A DNA stretch of 64,000 bases from an uncultured Acidobacteriota bacterium (GCA_903832055.1 CAILAC010000002.1:186001-250000); one strand, 5' to 3'; shown: positions 42,990 through 54,189, counted from the stretch's first letter. A program made the numbers and translations. The notes: generated by a model not told the origin, from the sequence alone.

Positions 42990-44054
42990 TTAACAAATCC
43001 TGGGAATCTGCTCCCCGATCTGCAATGGGATCATTCTCGTGCCACCCATCGCGGTTTTCGCTGCGAGCATCCCCGGATTACTGGCTGTGACAGTGCCAAT
43101 CATCGCAGCTTTATGCCCATGTTCATGCTGCCTCATGCGTGCCAGTACATCCTCAGCCACCGAGGGATCTACGATCGCGACCAACTTGCCTTCGTTCGGG
43201 ACATAAATTGGGTCCATTCCCAGCAGTTCACAGGCCGATTGCACATCAGGCGCTACCGGGAGTCGGCGCTCATCAATGACGATACCAACGCGCGATTTGC
43301 CTGCTATCTCGTTGAGAGTGCTCCCGAGTCCTCCCCGGGTTGGGTCTCGCAGCACGTGGATGTGCGGTGCAAATTCCAGCAGAGAAGCCACCATTGTGTG
43401 CAGGGCAGCTGAGTCGCTTTCGATTACAGTCTCAAACTCCAGTCCCTCGCGCACACTCATGATCGCCATGCCATGGTCGCCGATCGTGCCACTCAAAATG
43501 ACCACATCCCCGGCTTGCGCCCTTGTCGGATCAATGTGAATATAATCCTCAATTACTCCCACCCCGGCGGTGTTGATATAACAGCCGTCACCGTGACCTT
43601 TTTCGACGACCTTGGTATCGCCAGTAACAATCTGCACCTCAGCTGCTCGGGCTGCCGCCCCCATCCGATCCACGATCGCTGCAAGCTGAGAAAGTGGAAA
43701 ACCCTCTTCCAGAATGAATCCAGCGCTCAGGTAAAGTGGCCTTGCGCCGCTCATTGCAAGATCGTTAACCGTGCCATTCACCGCGAGGTCGCCAATTGAC
43801 CCGCCGGGAAAAAACAGCGGCTGGACAACATAAGAATCAGTCGAAAACGCCAACCTGCCCCCTGGGCGCGGCAGCACTGAAGAATCGGCCATGACCTCGA
43901 GTGCTGTATTTCGAAATGCTGGCACAAATATATGTTCAATCAGCTCACTCGAAAGTTGGCCCCCGCCCCCATGTCCCAAGACTATCGACGGATAGTCGCG
44001 CAGCGGCAGGGGGCAGCTCCATTTTGAAAAATCCGGTCTGAGGATTGTGCTCAT
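42990..44054 (-). CDS. hypE: Hydrogenase expression/formation protein HypE
   Basis: [26 protein letters not shown]-terminal PRIC. Confidence 0.95.
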   Translation of the reverse strand: MSTILRPDFSKWSCPLPLRDYPSIVLGHGGGGQLSSELIEHIFVPAFRNTALEVMADSSVLPRPGGRLAFSTDSYVVQPLFFPGGSIGDLAVNGTVNDLAMSGARPLYLSAGFILEEGFPLSQLAAIVDRMGAAARAAEVQIVTGDTKVVEKGHGDGCYINTAGVGVIEDYIHIDPTRAQAGDVVILSGTIGDHGMAIMSVREGLEFETVIESDSAALHTMVASLLEFAPHIHVLRDPTRGGLGSTLNEIAGKSRVGIVIDERRLPVAPDVQSACELLGMDPIYVPNEGKLVAIVDPSVAEDVLARMRQHEHGHKAAMIGTVTASNPGMLAAKTAMGGTRMIPLQIGEQIPRIC

Positions 44055-45157
44055 CGAATCGAATCCACGGCGACGAAGCGCCCATAGTTATAGTAGGCCG
44101 CGCAAGCACCCTCAGTCGAAACCATTGTGGCGCCAAGCGGATGCCGCGGTGTGCACTGCTTGCCAAATCCTGCACACTCGTTTGGCTTCAAATTGCCCTG
44201 TAAGACTTCCCCGCTGCGACAGATGGGCGACCCGTTCGCGCGTATATCAGCCACCGAGAACCTCTGCTCAGCATCGAAATCGCGGTAAGCTGCGCTCAAC
44301 TTCCAGCCGCTGCGTGGAATCTCGCCAATCCCTCGCCAACTGCGGTCCGACACTTCAAATACTTCAGCCAACAGCTTCTGTGCTGCCTGATTGCCCTCAA
44401 ACGTCACGGCTCGTTCGTATGCATTCTCGACTTGCGGCGTACCCGCTTCCAGCAGTTTGACGGTGCGCCTTATGCCTTCCAGCAGATCGAGTGGCTCAAA
44501 TCCCGTAATGACGATCGGCACTTTGTATCGCGCTGCCAGGGGATAGTACTGCCAGTAACCCATCACACTGCATACATGACCGGCCGCCAAAAAAGCCTGT
44601 ACCCGGCAGGTCGGCGAGCTCATGATGGCCTCAATCGCCGGAGGCACAAGCACATGTGAAACCAGCATCGAAAAGTTGGGTATCCGCTGCATCTTGGCTT
44701 GATGCACTGCCATCGCGTTGGCTGGAGCCGTTGTCTCAAAGCCAATACCAAAGAAGACCACTTCGCGGTCTGGATTTTGCCGGGCAATTTGCAACGCGTC
44801 CAGCGGCGAATAGACCACCCGCACGTCGCCACCCTCGGCCTTCACGCGAAACAGGTCGATCTGGCTGCCAGGAACGCGCAGCATATCTCCAAACGAGCAA
44901 AAAATAATTCCTGGATGTGATGCAATCGCAAGCGCCTTGTCTATCAATTCGAGTGGGGTGACACACACCGGACACCCCGGTCCGTGAATCATCTCGACAG
45001 CACCGTCAAGTAGTTGGTCCAGCCCGTGGCGAACAATCGAGTGAGTCTGCCCTCCGCAGACCTCCATGATGGCCCAAGTCCGCGTCGCTGTCTGCCGAAT
45101 TTCCCGCGCCAGGCGCTGAGCGATTGCGCCATCTCGAAATTCGTCAAGATACTTCAT
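44051..45157 (-). CDS. hypD: Hydrogenase formation protein HypD
   Basis: [43 protein letters not shown]. Confidence 0.96.
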   Translation of the reverse strand: MKYLDEFRDGAIAQRLAREIRQTATRTWAIMEVCGGQTHSIVRHGLDQLLDGAVEMIHGPGCPVCVTPLELIDKALAIASHPGIIFCSFGDMLRVPGSQIDLFRVKAEGGDVRVVYSPLDALQIARQNPDREVVFFGIGFETTAPANAMAVHQAKMQRIPNFSMLVSHVLVPPAIEAIMSSPTCRVQAFLAAGHVCSVMGYWQYYPLAARYKVPIVITGFEPLDLLEGIRRTVKLLEAGTPQVENAYERAVTFEGNQAAQKLLAEVFEVSDRSWRGIGEIPRSGWKLSAAYRDFDAEQRFSVADIRANGSPICRSGEVLQGNLKPNECAGFGKQCTPRHPLGATMVSTEGACAAYYNYGRFVAVDSIR

Positions 45158-45160
45158 GAC

Positions 45161-45439
45161 TTACTCCTCGCCCGCGTGCAATTCAGGTTCGAAAACTTCC
45201 CCGAACTCCTCATCCAGCAGCCCCATCGCGCGGAAAGTGTCCAGCGTCTGTTGAGCTGAAATCTCATCAACCTTTGTGATTGCAAAGCCGACATGCACAA
45301 TCGTGTAGTCTCCGACCTCTAGTTCGGGCATATAGGCCAGGCAAACTTCTTTGGTAACGCCTCCGAAGTTAACTCTGCCCATCCTTGTGCCAAACGACTC
45401 ATAGATTTCCTTTACCTGTCCTGGAACCGCTAAGCACAT
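45161..45439 (-). CDS. hypC: HypC/HybG/HupF family hydrogenase chaperone
   Basis: MCLAVPGQVKEIYESFGTRMGRVNFGGVTKEVCLAYMPELEVGDYTIVHVGFAI. Confidence 0.95.
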   Translation of the reverse strand: MCLAVPGQVKEIYESFGTRMGRVNFGGVTKEVCLAYMPELEVGDYTIVHVGFAITKVDEISAQQTLDTFRAMGLLDEEFGEVFEPELHAGEE

Positions 45440-45726
45440 ACAATTTCTCCTGCTCGTGACTCTCGCTGTGTCTCGATTTCCCGGTCGACTGACTTTCCTG
45501 GCGCCACCGTGGACCATGATGACTATCCAGGTCTGCGATGACTTTTATCTGTTCAAAGAGTGCCACATCGCGCAGGCGGGAGATGGTGTCCGGCATCACA
45601 ACCTGTCGGCCTTACCGGGCCTTTGCGATTTGCCCCGGCGAATCATACGTCAGTCTGTGATTCTTTGAGAACGTTTCGATACCAAGGCACTATCGTCCAC
45701 CTACCCTACGGTTCTTCTGCCACCTT

Positions 45727-46401
45727 CTAGGCGCTAACCCGATGGGCCAGCCTGCAATGGGCAAGACAGGCCAGCCATTCATCTATGCCTGCACCTGATT
45801 TCGCGGACGTTGGGAGTATTTGCATACCGGGGCGAACTGCCCGAATGTTGGCGCTTGCCGTCTCCAGGTTGAATTCGCAGGGTTCCGCAATATCCATCTT
45901 GGTGATAATCGCAATATCAGCCGAGTTGAAGATTGTAGGGTATTTGAGCGGCTTGTCTTCACCTTCTGTGACGGAGAGCAGGACGACGCGAAGATCTTCA
46001 CCAAGATCGTAGCTGGAGGGACAAACCAGATTTCCAACATTCTCAATGAAGAGGTAATCGAGCTTGGCAATATCCCAGTCTGCGAGGTGGTCGGTTATCA
46101 TCTGGGCCTCCAAATGGCAGCGGCCGTTGGTGTTGATCTGCTTGACAGGTACTCCTGCTTCAGCGAGGCGGCGAGCATCATTATCGGTAGCGAGATCGCC
46201 GACGAGAGCAGCAGTCGCAATTCCCTGCTCGCGGAGAGTCCGAAGAGTACGCTCAAGAAAAAAGGTTTTACCAGTTCCCGGGCTGGATACGAGATTGATC
46301 GTAAAAACGCCCGCAGTCTGCAAAGTTTTTCTGAGAGTTCGGGCGATTTCATCGTTCTTATTGAGGATGCCCTTGCGAATTTCCAACACTCGCGTATTCA
46401 T
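45727..46401 (-). CDS. hypB: Hydrogenase nickel incorporation GTPase HypB
   Basis: INLVSSPGTGKTFFLERTL; VGDLATDNDARRLAEAGVPVKQINTNGRCHLEAQM. Confidence 0.94.
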   Translation of the reverse strand: MNTRVLEIRKGILNKNDEIARTLRKTLQTAGVFTINLVSSPGTGKTFFLERTLRTLREQGIATAALVGDLATDNDARRLAEAGVPVKQINTNGRCHLEAQMITDHLADWDIAKLDYLFIENVGNLVCPSSYDLGEDLRVVLLSVTEGEDKPLKYPTIFNSADIAIITKMDIAEPCEFNLETASANIRAVRPGMQILPTSAKSGAGIDEWLACLAHCRLAHRVSA

Positions 46402-46830
46402 GCCGTGTCCCTCTCGTCAGGTGTGCCGATTTCCAGTTCCGCCCAAAATCCCCGCTGAGGGCGTCGCACTGTGAGCAGCGAAGAGACTACACGCTCCGCA
46501 AGTCTATCGCTTCTTGACACTGTGTGGAGAATACCTTGGCAGAGAACTCTTGCACAACTCGCCGACATCGAACAATCCTGACGCCGACCGTAGCCGTTTC
46601 TTGTTGGAACGCAAAAGCCCTGCCGACCGAGTCAAATCATGCGCCGATACGCAGCTGGACATTTCTGGCTTCGGTTTTGCCCGTGGCCAAGGCTCTTTGG
46701 CTGGACACCTCAACAAAGTTTTCGGCAATCGAGAGTCCAGGAATGCGTCATATTTGAACTCTCACGAGCGAGAGGACCTCTCAGTGGTAAGCTGCCTTGA
46801 AGGAAAATGAACGCAGCTTTGGAGGCCCTT

Positions 46831-49218
46831 ATGTTAAAGGTCAGTCTGATTTCAGTTTGTCTAGGCCTCTCTTGTGGCGCTTTGTCATCGGGCGCGCAGC
46901 AAGACTCAAGTCTCAGGGTCAATATGGCAGGGGTTATCGGCCGTTCCGATATAGTACTTGGCCAGCCGAATTTGCAGTCTGATAATGCGATGCCTCTTGG
47001 CAATGGACGGTTGGGAATTGCCGTCTGGTCTGCTGATGGGATGACCCTTCAATTGAATCGTGGGGACACTCTTCCGCGGCGCTATTCGACCGGTCAGGTT
47101 GTAATTCCAGCGCTTTCTGAATTGACATCGGCCAAAGACTACATGGGGCGGCTGAATTTATACGATGGGACATTCGAGGAAAGTGGTGGAGGGATGACGG
47201 CTCGCGTGTGGGTGCAGGAAGCATCAGACACCGTAATTGTGGACGTGAACGGTGCCGATCCAGCCAAATTGCAGACCGCGCTGTTGAAGCTTTGGGAGCC
47301 GCGTACTCCAAAGGCGACGGCTCACGGTGCGGTGGGACTCCTCGCGCAGAGTTGGCTTGACAATGAAGACCCAGGCGCATCCAACTCGCGCTTTGGCGCG
47401 CTTTCAGCCATTACCGTTGAAGGGACCGAAGCATCTGCAACAATCAGCGATGGCAGAACCGTAGCCGTTACCTTTAGACCTGATTCGCACGGCCATTATC
47501 GAGTGATTGTGGCTTCACCTCACTATGACGGTGACAAGGGATCAAATACTGCGGAACGAATTGCCACACAGGCGCTCGCTCATCGTAACCCACAAGAACA
47601 CTTGCAATGGTGGCACGATTACTGGCAACGTGCTCGATTCATGAAGATCTCATCCCCAGACGGCGTTGGTGAGTATATGGAGAATCTGCGCGCCATCTAT
47701 TTGTTCAGCGCAGCAGCGGAGAGCAAAGGAACCTTTCCTGGATCGCAGGCTGGTGTAGCGGATCTTTTCTCTGCAGCTGGTGATGCTCATCAGTGGGACT
47801 CTGCAGCATTCTGGCATTGGAACTTGCGCATGCAGGTGGCCGCAAATCTAGGTGCCGGCTTGGCCGATTTGAACTCACCGTATTTTCGTTTGTATCGCCA
47901 GAACCTTGCCAACATCGAAAGATGGACACGTGATCACATGAAGGGTGCGCCGGGCATTTGCATACCCGAAACGATGCGCTTCAATGGCGCGGGCATTGAG
48001 CATGAATCGTGGGTAGGCAAAAATAATCAGGTCAGTGGATGGAACTGCGATCTCTCCTCCACACCTTATTACAATGCGCGCACCCTCTCGACGGGTGCTG
48101 AGGTTTCATTATGGATTTGGAAGCAATACCTGAACACAGGGGATCGGAGCTTTCTTGAGAGCAATTTTCCCGTGATGGCTGAGTCTGCGCGCTTTCTGCT
48201 TTCATACGAAAAGGCAGGCCCCGATGGATTGCGGCATACGAGTCCGTCCAATGCGCATGAGAATCAATGGGACACCATGGATCCGACCACGGATTTATCT
48301 GCTCGGAAGGCTCTGTATGCAGCAACGATCAAGGCTGCATCATTGCTGGGTAAGGAGCCTGGGCTGATTCGACAGATGCAAACAGCAATCGAAAAAATCC
48401 CTGCGTGGCCGCGTGTTCAACCTGAGAAGCCTACTATGCTCGTCGAGCCCAAAGATGCTTCGAACAGCACAGATGTAATTGCAAACTCTTATCGTCCCGC
48501 GGATGAAATTCACAACGTGGAGAACATTGGCCTGGAGCCGGTTTGGCCTTATGACTTGATCGGCGATATTTCGCCACTGTTTTCGCTTGCGAAAAGGACT
48601 TATGCAGCTCGCCCCAACAAGGCGAATATCGATTGGTGCTATGACCCTGTGCAGGCAGCGCGCCTTGGACTTGGATCGGAAGTTGGTACGACTCTTACTC
48701 AAATTACACAAGCTAATCAGAGATACATCAATGGATTCGCTAAGTGGGGCGGCGATGGCAAGGAGTTCTATGTGGAGCAAATTGGCATGGTTGCTTTGGC
48801 TCTGCAAGAAGCGCTTGTGCAGGACTATGACGGCATGATTCGCATAGCTCCGGCCATTCCGCCAAAGTGGAACTTTGATGGAAGCGTTGCTGTGCGCAAA
48901 GGTACGAGTGTTGCAGTGCAGGTGAGAGATGGCGAGGTTACTAAAGTAGTCATTGATGTTCGTCAGAGTCAAAAACTTCTGATTCGGAGTCCGTGGGCGG
49001 GAGAGACCGTGGAAGTAATTGCGGTACGCACGGGTAAAGCAGTTGTTGCTGCTTCCAATGATGGGGTCATCAGCTTTACGGCAACTGCAGGAAATCGATA
49101 TCGCTTGCTGCGGACCCACCACGAATCGAAGGATGCTTCATGGGTTGTCAGCGGAGTGCCGGCAAGCAATTACCGGAAGCTTGGTGCGGTGCAGATTGGG
49201 CTTGCGGCAGTTCAGTAG
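46831..49218 (+). CDS. Secreted six-hairpin glycosidase-like protein (GH95/DUF5703-like)
   Basis: Signal peptide; NAMPLGNGRLGIAVWSADGMTLQLNRGDTLPRR; FWHWNLRMQVAANLGAGLADLNSPYFRLY. Confidence 0.75.
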   Translation: MLKVSLISVCLGLSCGALSSGAQQDSSLRVNMAGVIGRSDIVLGQPNLQSDNAMPLGNGRLGIAVWSADGMTLQLNRGDTLPRRYSTGQVVIPALSELTSAKDYMGRLNLYDGTFEESGGGMTARVWVQEASDTVIVDVNGADPAKLQTALLKLWEPRTPKATAHGAVGLLAQSWLDNEDPGASNSRFGALSAITVEGTEASATISDGRTVAVTFRPDSHGHYRVIVASPHYDGDKGSNTAERIATQALAHRNPQEHLQWWHDYWQRARFMKISSPDGVGEYMENLRAIYLFSAAAESKGTFPGSQAGVADLFSAAGDAHQWDSAAFWHWNLRMQVAANLGAGLADLNSPYFRLYRQNLANIERWTRDHMKGAPGICIPETMRFNGAGIEHESWVGKNNQVSGWNCDLSSTPYYNARTLSTGAEVSLWIWKQYLNTGDRSFLESNFPVMAESARFLLSYEKAGPDGLRHTSPSNAHENQWDTMDPTTDLSARKALYAATIKAASLLGKEPGLIRQMQTAIEKIPAWPRVQPEKPTMLVEPKDASNSTDVIANSYRPADEIHNVENIGLEPVWPYDLIGDISPLFSLAKRTYAARPNKANIDWCYDPVQAARLGLGSEVGTTLTQITQANQRYINGFAKWGGDGKEFYVEQIGMVALALQEALVQDYDGMIRIAPAIPPKWNFDGSVAVRKGTSVAVQVRDGEVTKVVIDVRQSQKLLIRSPWAGETVEVIAVRTGKAVVAASNDGVISFTATAGNRYRLLRTHHESKDASWVVSGVPASNYRKLGAVQIGLAAVQ

Positions 49219-49237
49219 ATATGGAAGATGTTGGCAA

Positions 49238-50329
49238 TCAAAACGCGATGTCCTGGACCAGACGCTCCATCAACTCCTCCTGCAATTCGATCGATTGAAG
49301 TAGTTTGAATTGGGTCCGGCATCGGTCCAGATTATGTCCCTCGCGATGGACTCTGTAATAAGGGTCGCCAGCGAGATAGTCGCCAAGAAAGCGAATCCCC
49401 TGCTCGAAGGCGATTACCTTAGCAGAGCAGACAAGATGACGCCTTTCTCCCGGAGTCAAGAACTCTGCGGCTGAAGTCAGGTAACCGCGCACTAAAGCCT
49501 CAAACATGGGAAATTGCATTCTGACTAAGGTCAGGTCTAACTCATCCTCTTTGGTAGGGCTGGTGGTAGTGCGCACCATGTCACCAAAATCGTAAAGTGC
49601 GAGGCCGGGCATCACCGTATCAAGATCGATGACGCAAAGGGCCTCGCCCGTTGCACTATCGATAAGGACATTGTTGAGTTTAGTGTCGTTGTGAGTGACA
49701 CGTTCAGGAAGATTGGCTTGAAGCAGAGCAGTTGCAAGACTTTGACGGGCAATGGCAAACTCGATCTCCGTCTTTGCGAGAATTCCCCGGTTGGCAGCAT
49801 CTGAATCGACGGCCCGGGTGAAATCAGCGAAGCGTTTCGGAGTGTGATGGAAGTCTGGAATGGTGTCGTGGAGACGCGGGGCCGGAAGAGTCGCGAGTTG
49901 CTTTTGAAAATGACCAAAAGCTTTTGCTGCCTCGAACGCCTGTTCCATGGACTCGACCGAGTCATAAGTACGCGCGTTTTCGATGAATCGGTAAGCGCGC
50001 CAATAGTTCCCTTCACGATCGACGTGCCACACACGGCCATCGATTGCAGGGATCAGCCTCAGGACGTGCCTTTCACAGTCTGGTTCATCGACAACTTGCT
50101 GAGTGATATGAGCCGTCACGCGCTGGATGTTTTCCATCACCTCGACGGGCCGCTTGAAGATGATGTGATTGATCCGCTGCAAAATGAAGCGCACTGCTCC
50201 CGCTTCCTGGTGGAAGACAGCGCAGTACGTGTCATTGATATGGCCGCTGCCGTAGGGGGTGGCGCTTGCAAACTTTCCTCTGATTTGAAAAGCCCGCGCC
50301 ACCGAGCCGACGTCGTGTTGCTGGATCAT
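49238..50329 (-). CDS. N-acetylhexosamine 1-kinase-like phosphotransferase (APH fold)
   Basis: YGSGHINDTYCAVF...RFILQRINHIIFKRPVEVMENIQRVTAHI; VTHNDTKLNNVLID; VIDLDTVMPGLALYDFGDMVRT. Confidence 0.85.
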   Translation of the reverse strand: MIQQHDVGSVARAFQIRGKFASATPYGSGHINDTYCAVFHQEAGAVRFILQRINHIIFKRPVEVMENIQRVTAHITQQVVDEPDCERHVLRLIPAIDGRVWHVDREGNYWRAYRFIENARTYDSVESMEQAFEAAKAFGHFQKQLATLPAPRLHDTIPDFHHTPKRFADFTRAVDSDAANRGILAKTEIEFAIARQSLATALLQANLPERVTHNDTKLNNVLIDSATGEALCVIDLDTVMPGLALYDFGDMVRTTTSPTKEDELDLTLVRMQFPMFEALVRGYLTSAAEFLTPGERRHLVCSAKVIAFEQGIRFLGDYLAGDPYYRVHREGHNLDRCRTQFKLLQSIELQEELMERLVQDIAF

Positions 50330-51234
50330 GGCCAGAGTTTTTCCGGATAGAGTCCCGCGCTGATCAGCTTGCCAATGTTATCGACAACGCTGGGGCGGTC
50401 TTCGCGATAGGTGACGCCAAACCAGGTGTCTTTTGAGCTGAGCACCTTGACGCGAGCCTGGCCAGCAATGACCAGCGAATTCACTGAGTTTGGCAGGTAA
50501 CACTCGGATTTGAGTTCGGTTCCGCTGACTTGTAGAAACTTCTCAAAATCGCCCTGAAGCTGCGGGAAGACTTCAGGTGTGAGTCCCCACATATTCATCG
50601 AAACGAGTTCATCGCCGGTGAGCGGGGTAACCTGACCTGCAGCATCGGTATTTGTCGCGTGATCACCATCGGGGACGATGGAAGTCATCTCGACGACGCG
50701 TTCCAGCAGGTCATCAGAGCCGACACGGCAAATGCCGCGTGCGACGGAACCAAATTCTGAAAGCGTCTTGCGCAGGATGAAGCCCACCATGGCATAGTCT
50801 GTCGTGCCCGATTGCAAGTGCTGTGCCAAGACACGATAGCTTTCAGCGCCGTAGAAGTCGTCAGCGTTGATGACGGCAAAAGGCTCACGGACCGCGTCTG
50901 CGGCCATGAGCACGGCTTGAGTAGTCCCCCACGGCTTGGTGCGACCCTCCGGCACAGAGAATCCGGCCGGCAGTTTGCCTAATTCCTGAAAGACATAATC
51001 AACTGGAATACGCCCGGCAAAGCGGGAGCCAACAATTTGCTTGAACTGCTCTTCAATATCGCCGCGAATGATAAAGACGACTTTGCCGAACCCGGCACGA
51101 AGTGCATCAAAAACTGAATAGTCAAGGATCGTCTCGCCGTTGGGGCCAACCGGATCCATTTGTTTCAAACCACCATAGCGACTGCCCATGCCAGCCGCTA
51201 GAACAACCAAAGTAGGAGAAGTCATTGATTCCAT
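50326..51234 (-). CDS. Sugar nucleotidyltransferase
   Basis: PTLVVLAAGMGSRYGGLKQMDPVGPNGETILDYSVFDAL; ATGA overlap with the kinase gene. Confidence 0.88.
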   Translation of the reverse strand: MESMTSPTLVVLAAGMGSRYGGLKQMDPVGPNGETILDYSVFDALRAGFGKVVFIIRGDIEEQFKQIVGSRFAGRIPVDYVFQELGKLPAGFSVPEGRTKPWGTTQAVLMAADAVREPFAVINADDFYGAESYRVLAQHLQSGTTDYAMVGFILRKTLSEFGSVARGICRVGSDDLLERVVEMTSIVPDGDHATNTDAAGQVTPLTGDELVSMNMWGLTPEVFPQLQGDFEKFLQVSGTELKSECYLPNSVNSLVIAGQARVKVLSSKDTWFGVTYREDRPSVVDNIGKLISAGLYPEKLWP

Positions 51235-51238
51235 ATCC

Positions 51239-52477
51239 TCAGATTCGCAGGAATATCCGTTTCTTGTACATCCAGTAAAGCATGATCCAGTAGACCGTCA
51301 TCACGGCGATGCCGAACATGAGCGGTTCAAGTCCCATTCCAAATATCTGAAATATCCGGTCGCCGAGGTGAATGTGGAGACTGCTGACGATGAACTCCTC
51401 CCAGAGATGCACCATCAAGTAGGCAGCGATTGAATTTGCTCCAACGACGACGAGCGGGAAGGCCCAGCGCCGCCAGGATTTGACCTCGATGAGCCAGGAG
51501 AAGACCACAAGGAACAAGAAGCAGACGCCACCGCTGAAAAGGGTCCATGCTGGTGTCCAGATGCGCTTGACGACGGGGCAGATGCCCGTAAAGTGAAGTA
51601 TCGTACCCGCGAGTATAAGAAGTGTGCCAGCAATGAGAAAGCGCCGAATGGGAATTTTGGGAGCAGCAGCGCGGAACCATTCCCCTGCGCGAAGACCCAG
51701 GAGAATTGTGCCAAGCGTGGGAATGAAGCTCAGGGTGAGGTAACCACCCCCGTTGAATGTAAAACGAGAAGCGCGTGGAAGAATGTTGAGAAACCAGACA
51801 TCAAAGGCCTGACCGAGATTACTGTTCTTGTTCCAATGGGAGGCGAAACCGCCAAAGTTATAGGGCCAGTCAGCCGGCACCCCCACCGCGGCGTAATCGA
51901 AATTTGCCCCGGGAGCGGGATAGAGCGCCCAGGCCAGCCAATATCCAAACAGAATCGTACCAAGAGAGATCCACTGCCACTTTGGCTTGGCATGCGCCAG
52001 CAGAAAGGCGAAAGTATATCCCAAGCCAATTTGTGTGAGGGTGTCTTCAAAGGTGAAATTCGTCTGCGGGCTGTTGATTGAGCGAAGAAAAATGCCCAGA
52101 TAGATCAGCAAAAGGCTGCGCCAGAGGGTGTGCCCTAACTGTCGGCCAAAGCTCTCTCCCTTGCGCTGGCGACTATGGATGGAGTACGGAAGAGCAACGC
52201 CTGCGAGAAAGGTGAAGGAGGGCTGAATCATGTCATGCAGACCCATCCCTGCCCACTCGACGTGGGTCTGATTGTAAGCGAGGATGCGCCAGAAAACGCT
52301 TGCAGGGAAAGCATGAGCAACTTTGGCAAAATTGAGGATCTCGCCCATCATGAGCAGCATTACCAGGCCGCGGTAGGCGTCAACGGCGATATTGCGCTGA
52401 ATCGGGGCGGCAACTTCCTGACGGGAAGCAAGCTGTTGCTTGTCCTCAGAGCGTTCCAGGTTGGTGTTGGTCTGCAT
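51239..52477 (-). CDS. DUF5009/heparan-alpha-glucosaminide N-acetyltransferase-like membrane protein (NagX-like)
   Basis: RNIAVDAYRGLVMLLMMGEILNFA plus about ten TM segments. Confidence 0.85.
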   Translation of the reverse strand: MQTNTNLERSEDKQQLASRQEVAAPIQRNIAVDAYRGLVMLLMMGEILNFAKVAHAFPASVFWRILAYNQTHVEWAGMGLHDMIQPSFTFLAGVALPYSIHSRQRKGESFGRQLGHTLWRSLLLIYLGIFLRSINSPQTNFTFEDTLTQIGLGYTFAFLLAHAKPKWQWISLGTILFGYWLAWALYPAPGANFDYAAVGVPADWPYNFGGFASHWNKNSNLGQAFDVWFLNILPRASRFTFNGGGYLTLSFIPTLGTILLGLRAGEWFRAAAPKIPIRRFLIAGTLLILAGTILHFTGICPVVKRIWTPAWTLFSGGVCFLFLVVFSWLIEVKSWRRWAFPLVVVGANSIAAYLMVHLWEEFIVSSLHIHLGDRIFQIFGMGLEPLMFGIAVMTVYWIMLYWMYKKRIFLRI

Positions 52478-52683
52478 TTTTTAGGATTGCCTCGAAGCTG
52501 GAAAGGTAGCACATCGCGTTCTGACCTTGCCAGAGGATATACGAAGACGCGAGGCCGGTAAACCATTACTGGACTCTTCTGGCTTGGCCAGTATATTTAT
52601 CCAGTAGCAGAATTCAAGTGTCGGTCACTGGCTGTGCAACGGCAAGTTGAGATGACGGCGGGATTTACTGCACTAGGAGAGAT

Positions 52684-54048
52684 ATGAGCGAGGAAATGAC
52701 TGATTCCCTGGATGCCCTGTCGCGGAGAAATTTTCTCCGTCTGGGTAGCCTGACTGCCGTTGGCCTAAGCCTGCCACAATTGCACGCCGAAGCCGCAAAA
52801 CCACACGTCGCGAGCATGATCGGTGTAAGCTTTGCTCCTGTCAAAGATCCCCGGATCGGCATCATAGGCACCGGAGGCCGAGGAACCAGCCTGCTCGAGA
52901 ACCTGCTCGCAGCCGATGTCAAGGTAGTAGCGCTCTGCGACGTTGTCCGCTCGAAAGCCGAACATGCTCAGTCGCTGGTGGTCAAAGCCGGGCAGAGTTC
53001 GCCAGAGCTGTATACAAGCGGAGACCATGCCTTTGAGTCACTTGTGGCCCGCGACGACTTGGATCTGGTGATCATCGCTACGCCCTGGAACTGGCATGTG
53101 GAGATGGCTGTCGCCAGCATGAAACATAGTAAACACACTGCCGTGGAAGTGCCGGCGGCAACCACAATCGAAGACTGTTGGAAGCTGGTCGACACCTCTG
53201 AACAGACCCGTCGCCACTGCATCATGCTGGAGAACTGCTGCTATGGGTTCAACGAGACCCTCATTCTCAGGTTAATCCACGAAGGCATGTTTGGTGATCT
53301 GCTCTATGGCGAAGGCGCATATGTTCACGACCTCCGCGACGAGCTCTTTTCAAATGCGGGCGAAGGACTGTGGCGACGAACTTTTCATACACTGCGTGAC
53401 GGCAACCTGTACCCCACTCATGGCTTGGGTCCGGTAGCAAACTACATGGGCATCCAACGCGGAGACCGGTTCGACTATATCGTTTCGATGAGTACGCCAC
53501 AGCGCGGTCTGGAACTTTATCGCAAGGAGCATGTGCCGGCCGGCGATCCGAAGTGGTCAGAAAAATATATCAATGGTGACATGAATACTTCTCTGATCAA
53601 AACTGCAAATGGCCTCACAATCACACTGAAGCACGACACATCAAATCCACATCCGTATGACCGTATTAACGTCATTGCTGGAACCAAAGGTGCATTTGCC
53701 GACTACCCGCCAAGGATCTATTTCGAGGGACAAACCGGAGGTGAGGCGTGGGGGAGCATCGATACGTGGAAGGAACATCAACACCCGCTCTGGAAGCAGG
53801 AAGGCGAGATTGCGAAGAAGCTCGGCGGACACGGAGGCATGGATTACATCATGCTCTACAGACTGCTGCAATGTATGAAAGACGGTCTTGTGCCGGATAT
53901 GGATGTCTATGACGCGGCAGCGTGGTCTGCTCCCGGTCCGCTAAGCCGGGCAAGCGTTGCCAGCGGCAGTGCACCGGTGCACTTTCCTGACTTTACACGT
54001 GGACGATGGCAAGAGCGTAAGGCCTCTCAAATCGCTACGCAGAGTTAA
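52684..54048 (+). CDS. Tat-exported Gfo/Idh/MocA oxidoreductase of the GH109 (alpha-N-acetylgalactosaminidase) type
   Basis: SRRNFLRLGSLTAVGLS Tat signal; RIGIIGTGGRGTSLLENLLAADVKVVALCDVV; MLENCCYGFNETLILRLIHEGMFGDLLYGEGAYVHDLR. Confidence 0.85.
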   Translation: MSEEMTDSLDALSRRNFLRLGSLTAVGLSLPQLHAEAAKPHVASMIGVSFAPVKDPRIGIIGTGGRGTSLLENLLAADVKVVALCDVVRSKAEHAQSLVVKAGQSSPELYTSGDHAFESLVARDDLDLVIIATPWNWHVEMAVASMKHSKHTAVEVPAATTIEDCWKLVDTSEQTRRHCIMLENCCYGFNETLILRLIHEGMFGDLLYGEGAYVHDLRDELFSNAGEGLWRRTFHTLRDGNLYPTHGLGPVANYMGIQRGDRFDYIVSMSTPQRGLELYRKEHVPAGDPKWSEKYINGDMNTSLIKTANGLTITLKHDTSNPHPYDRINVIAGTKGAFADYPPRIYFEGQTGGEAWGSIDTWKEHQHPLWKQEGEIAKKLGGHGGMDYIMLYRLLQCMKDGLVPDMDVYDAAAWSAPGPLSRASVASGSAPVHFPDFTRGRWQERKASQIATQS

Positions 54049-54075
54049 CTTTCCTATCGAACTCCCGGAACTCGA

Positions 54076-54107
54076 TGGGCAGCTTCTTTTTTTGCAAAAG
54101 CTGCCCA
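54076..54107 (+). terminator. Terminator-like hairpin TGGGCAGCTT-N12-AAGCTGCCCA
   Basis: Perfect 10-bp stem downstream of the GH109-like gene. Confidence 0.65.
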
Positions 54108-54189
54108 CATTCCCAACATCCTACTGTTCATCAGGCACGCTTTGATGTGGATACAATCGCAAGTGAGCAGTGGATACAACCCTTTCATC

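Noticed and set aside
48340-49122. 260-aa minus-strand ORF
   Set aside because: Lies entirely antisense inside the GH95-like gene
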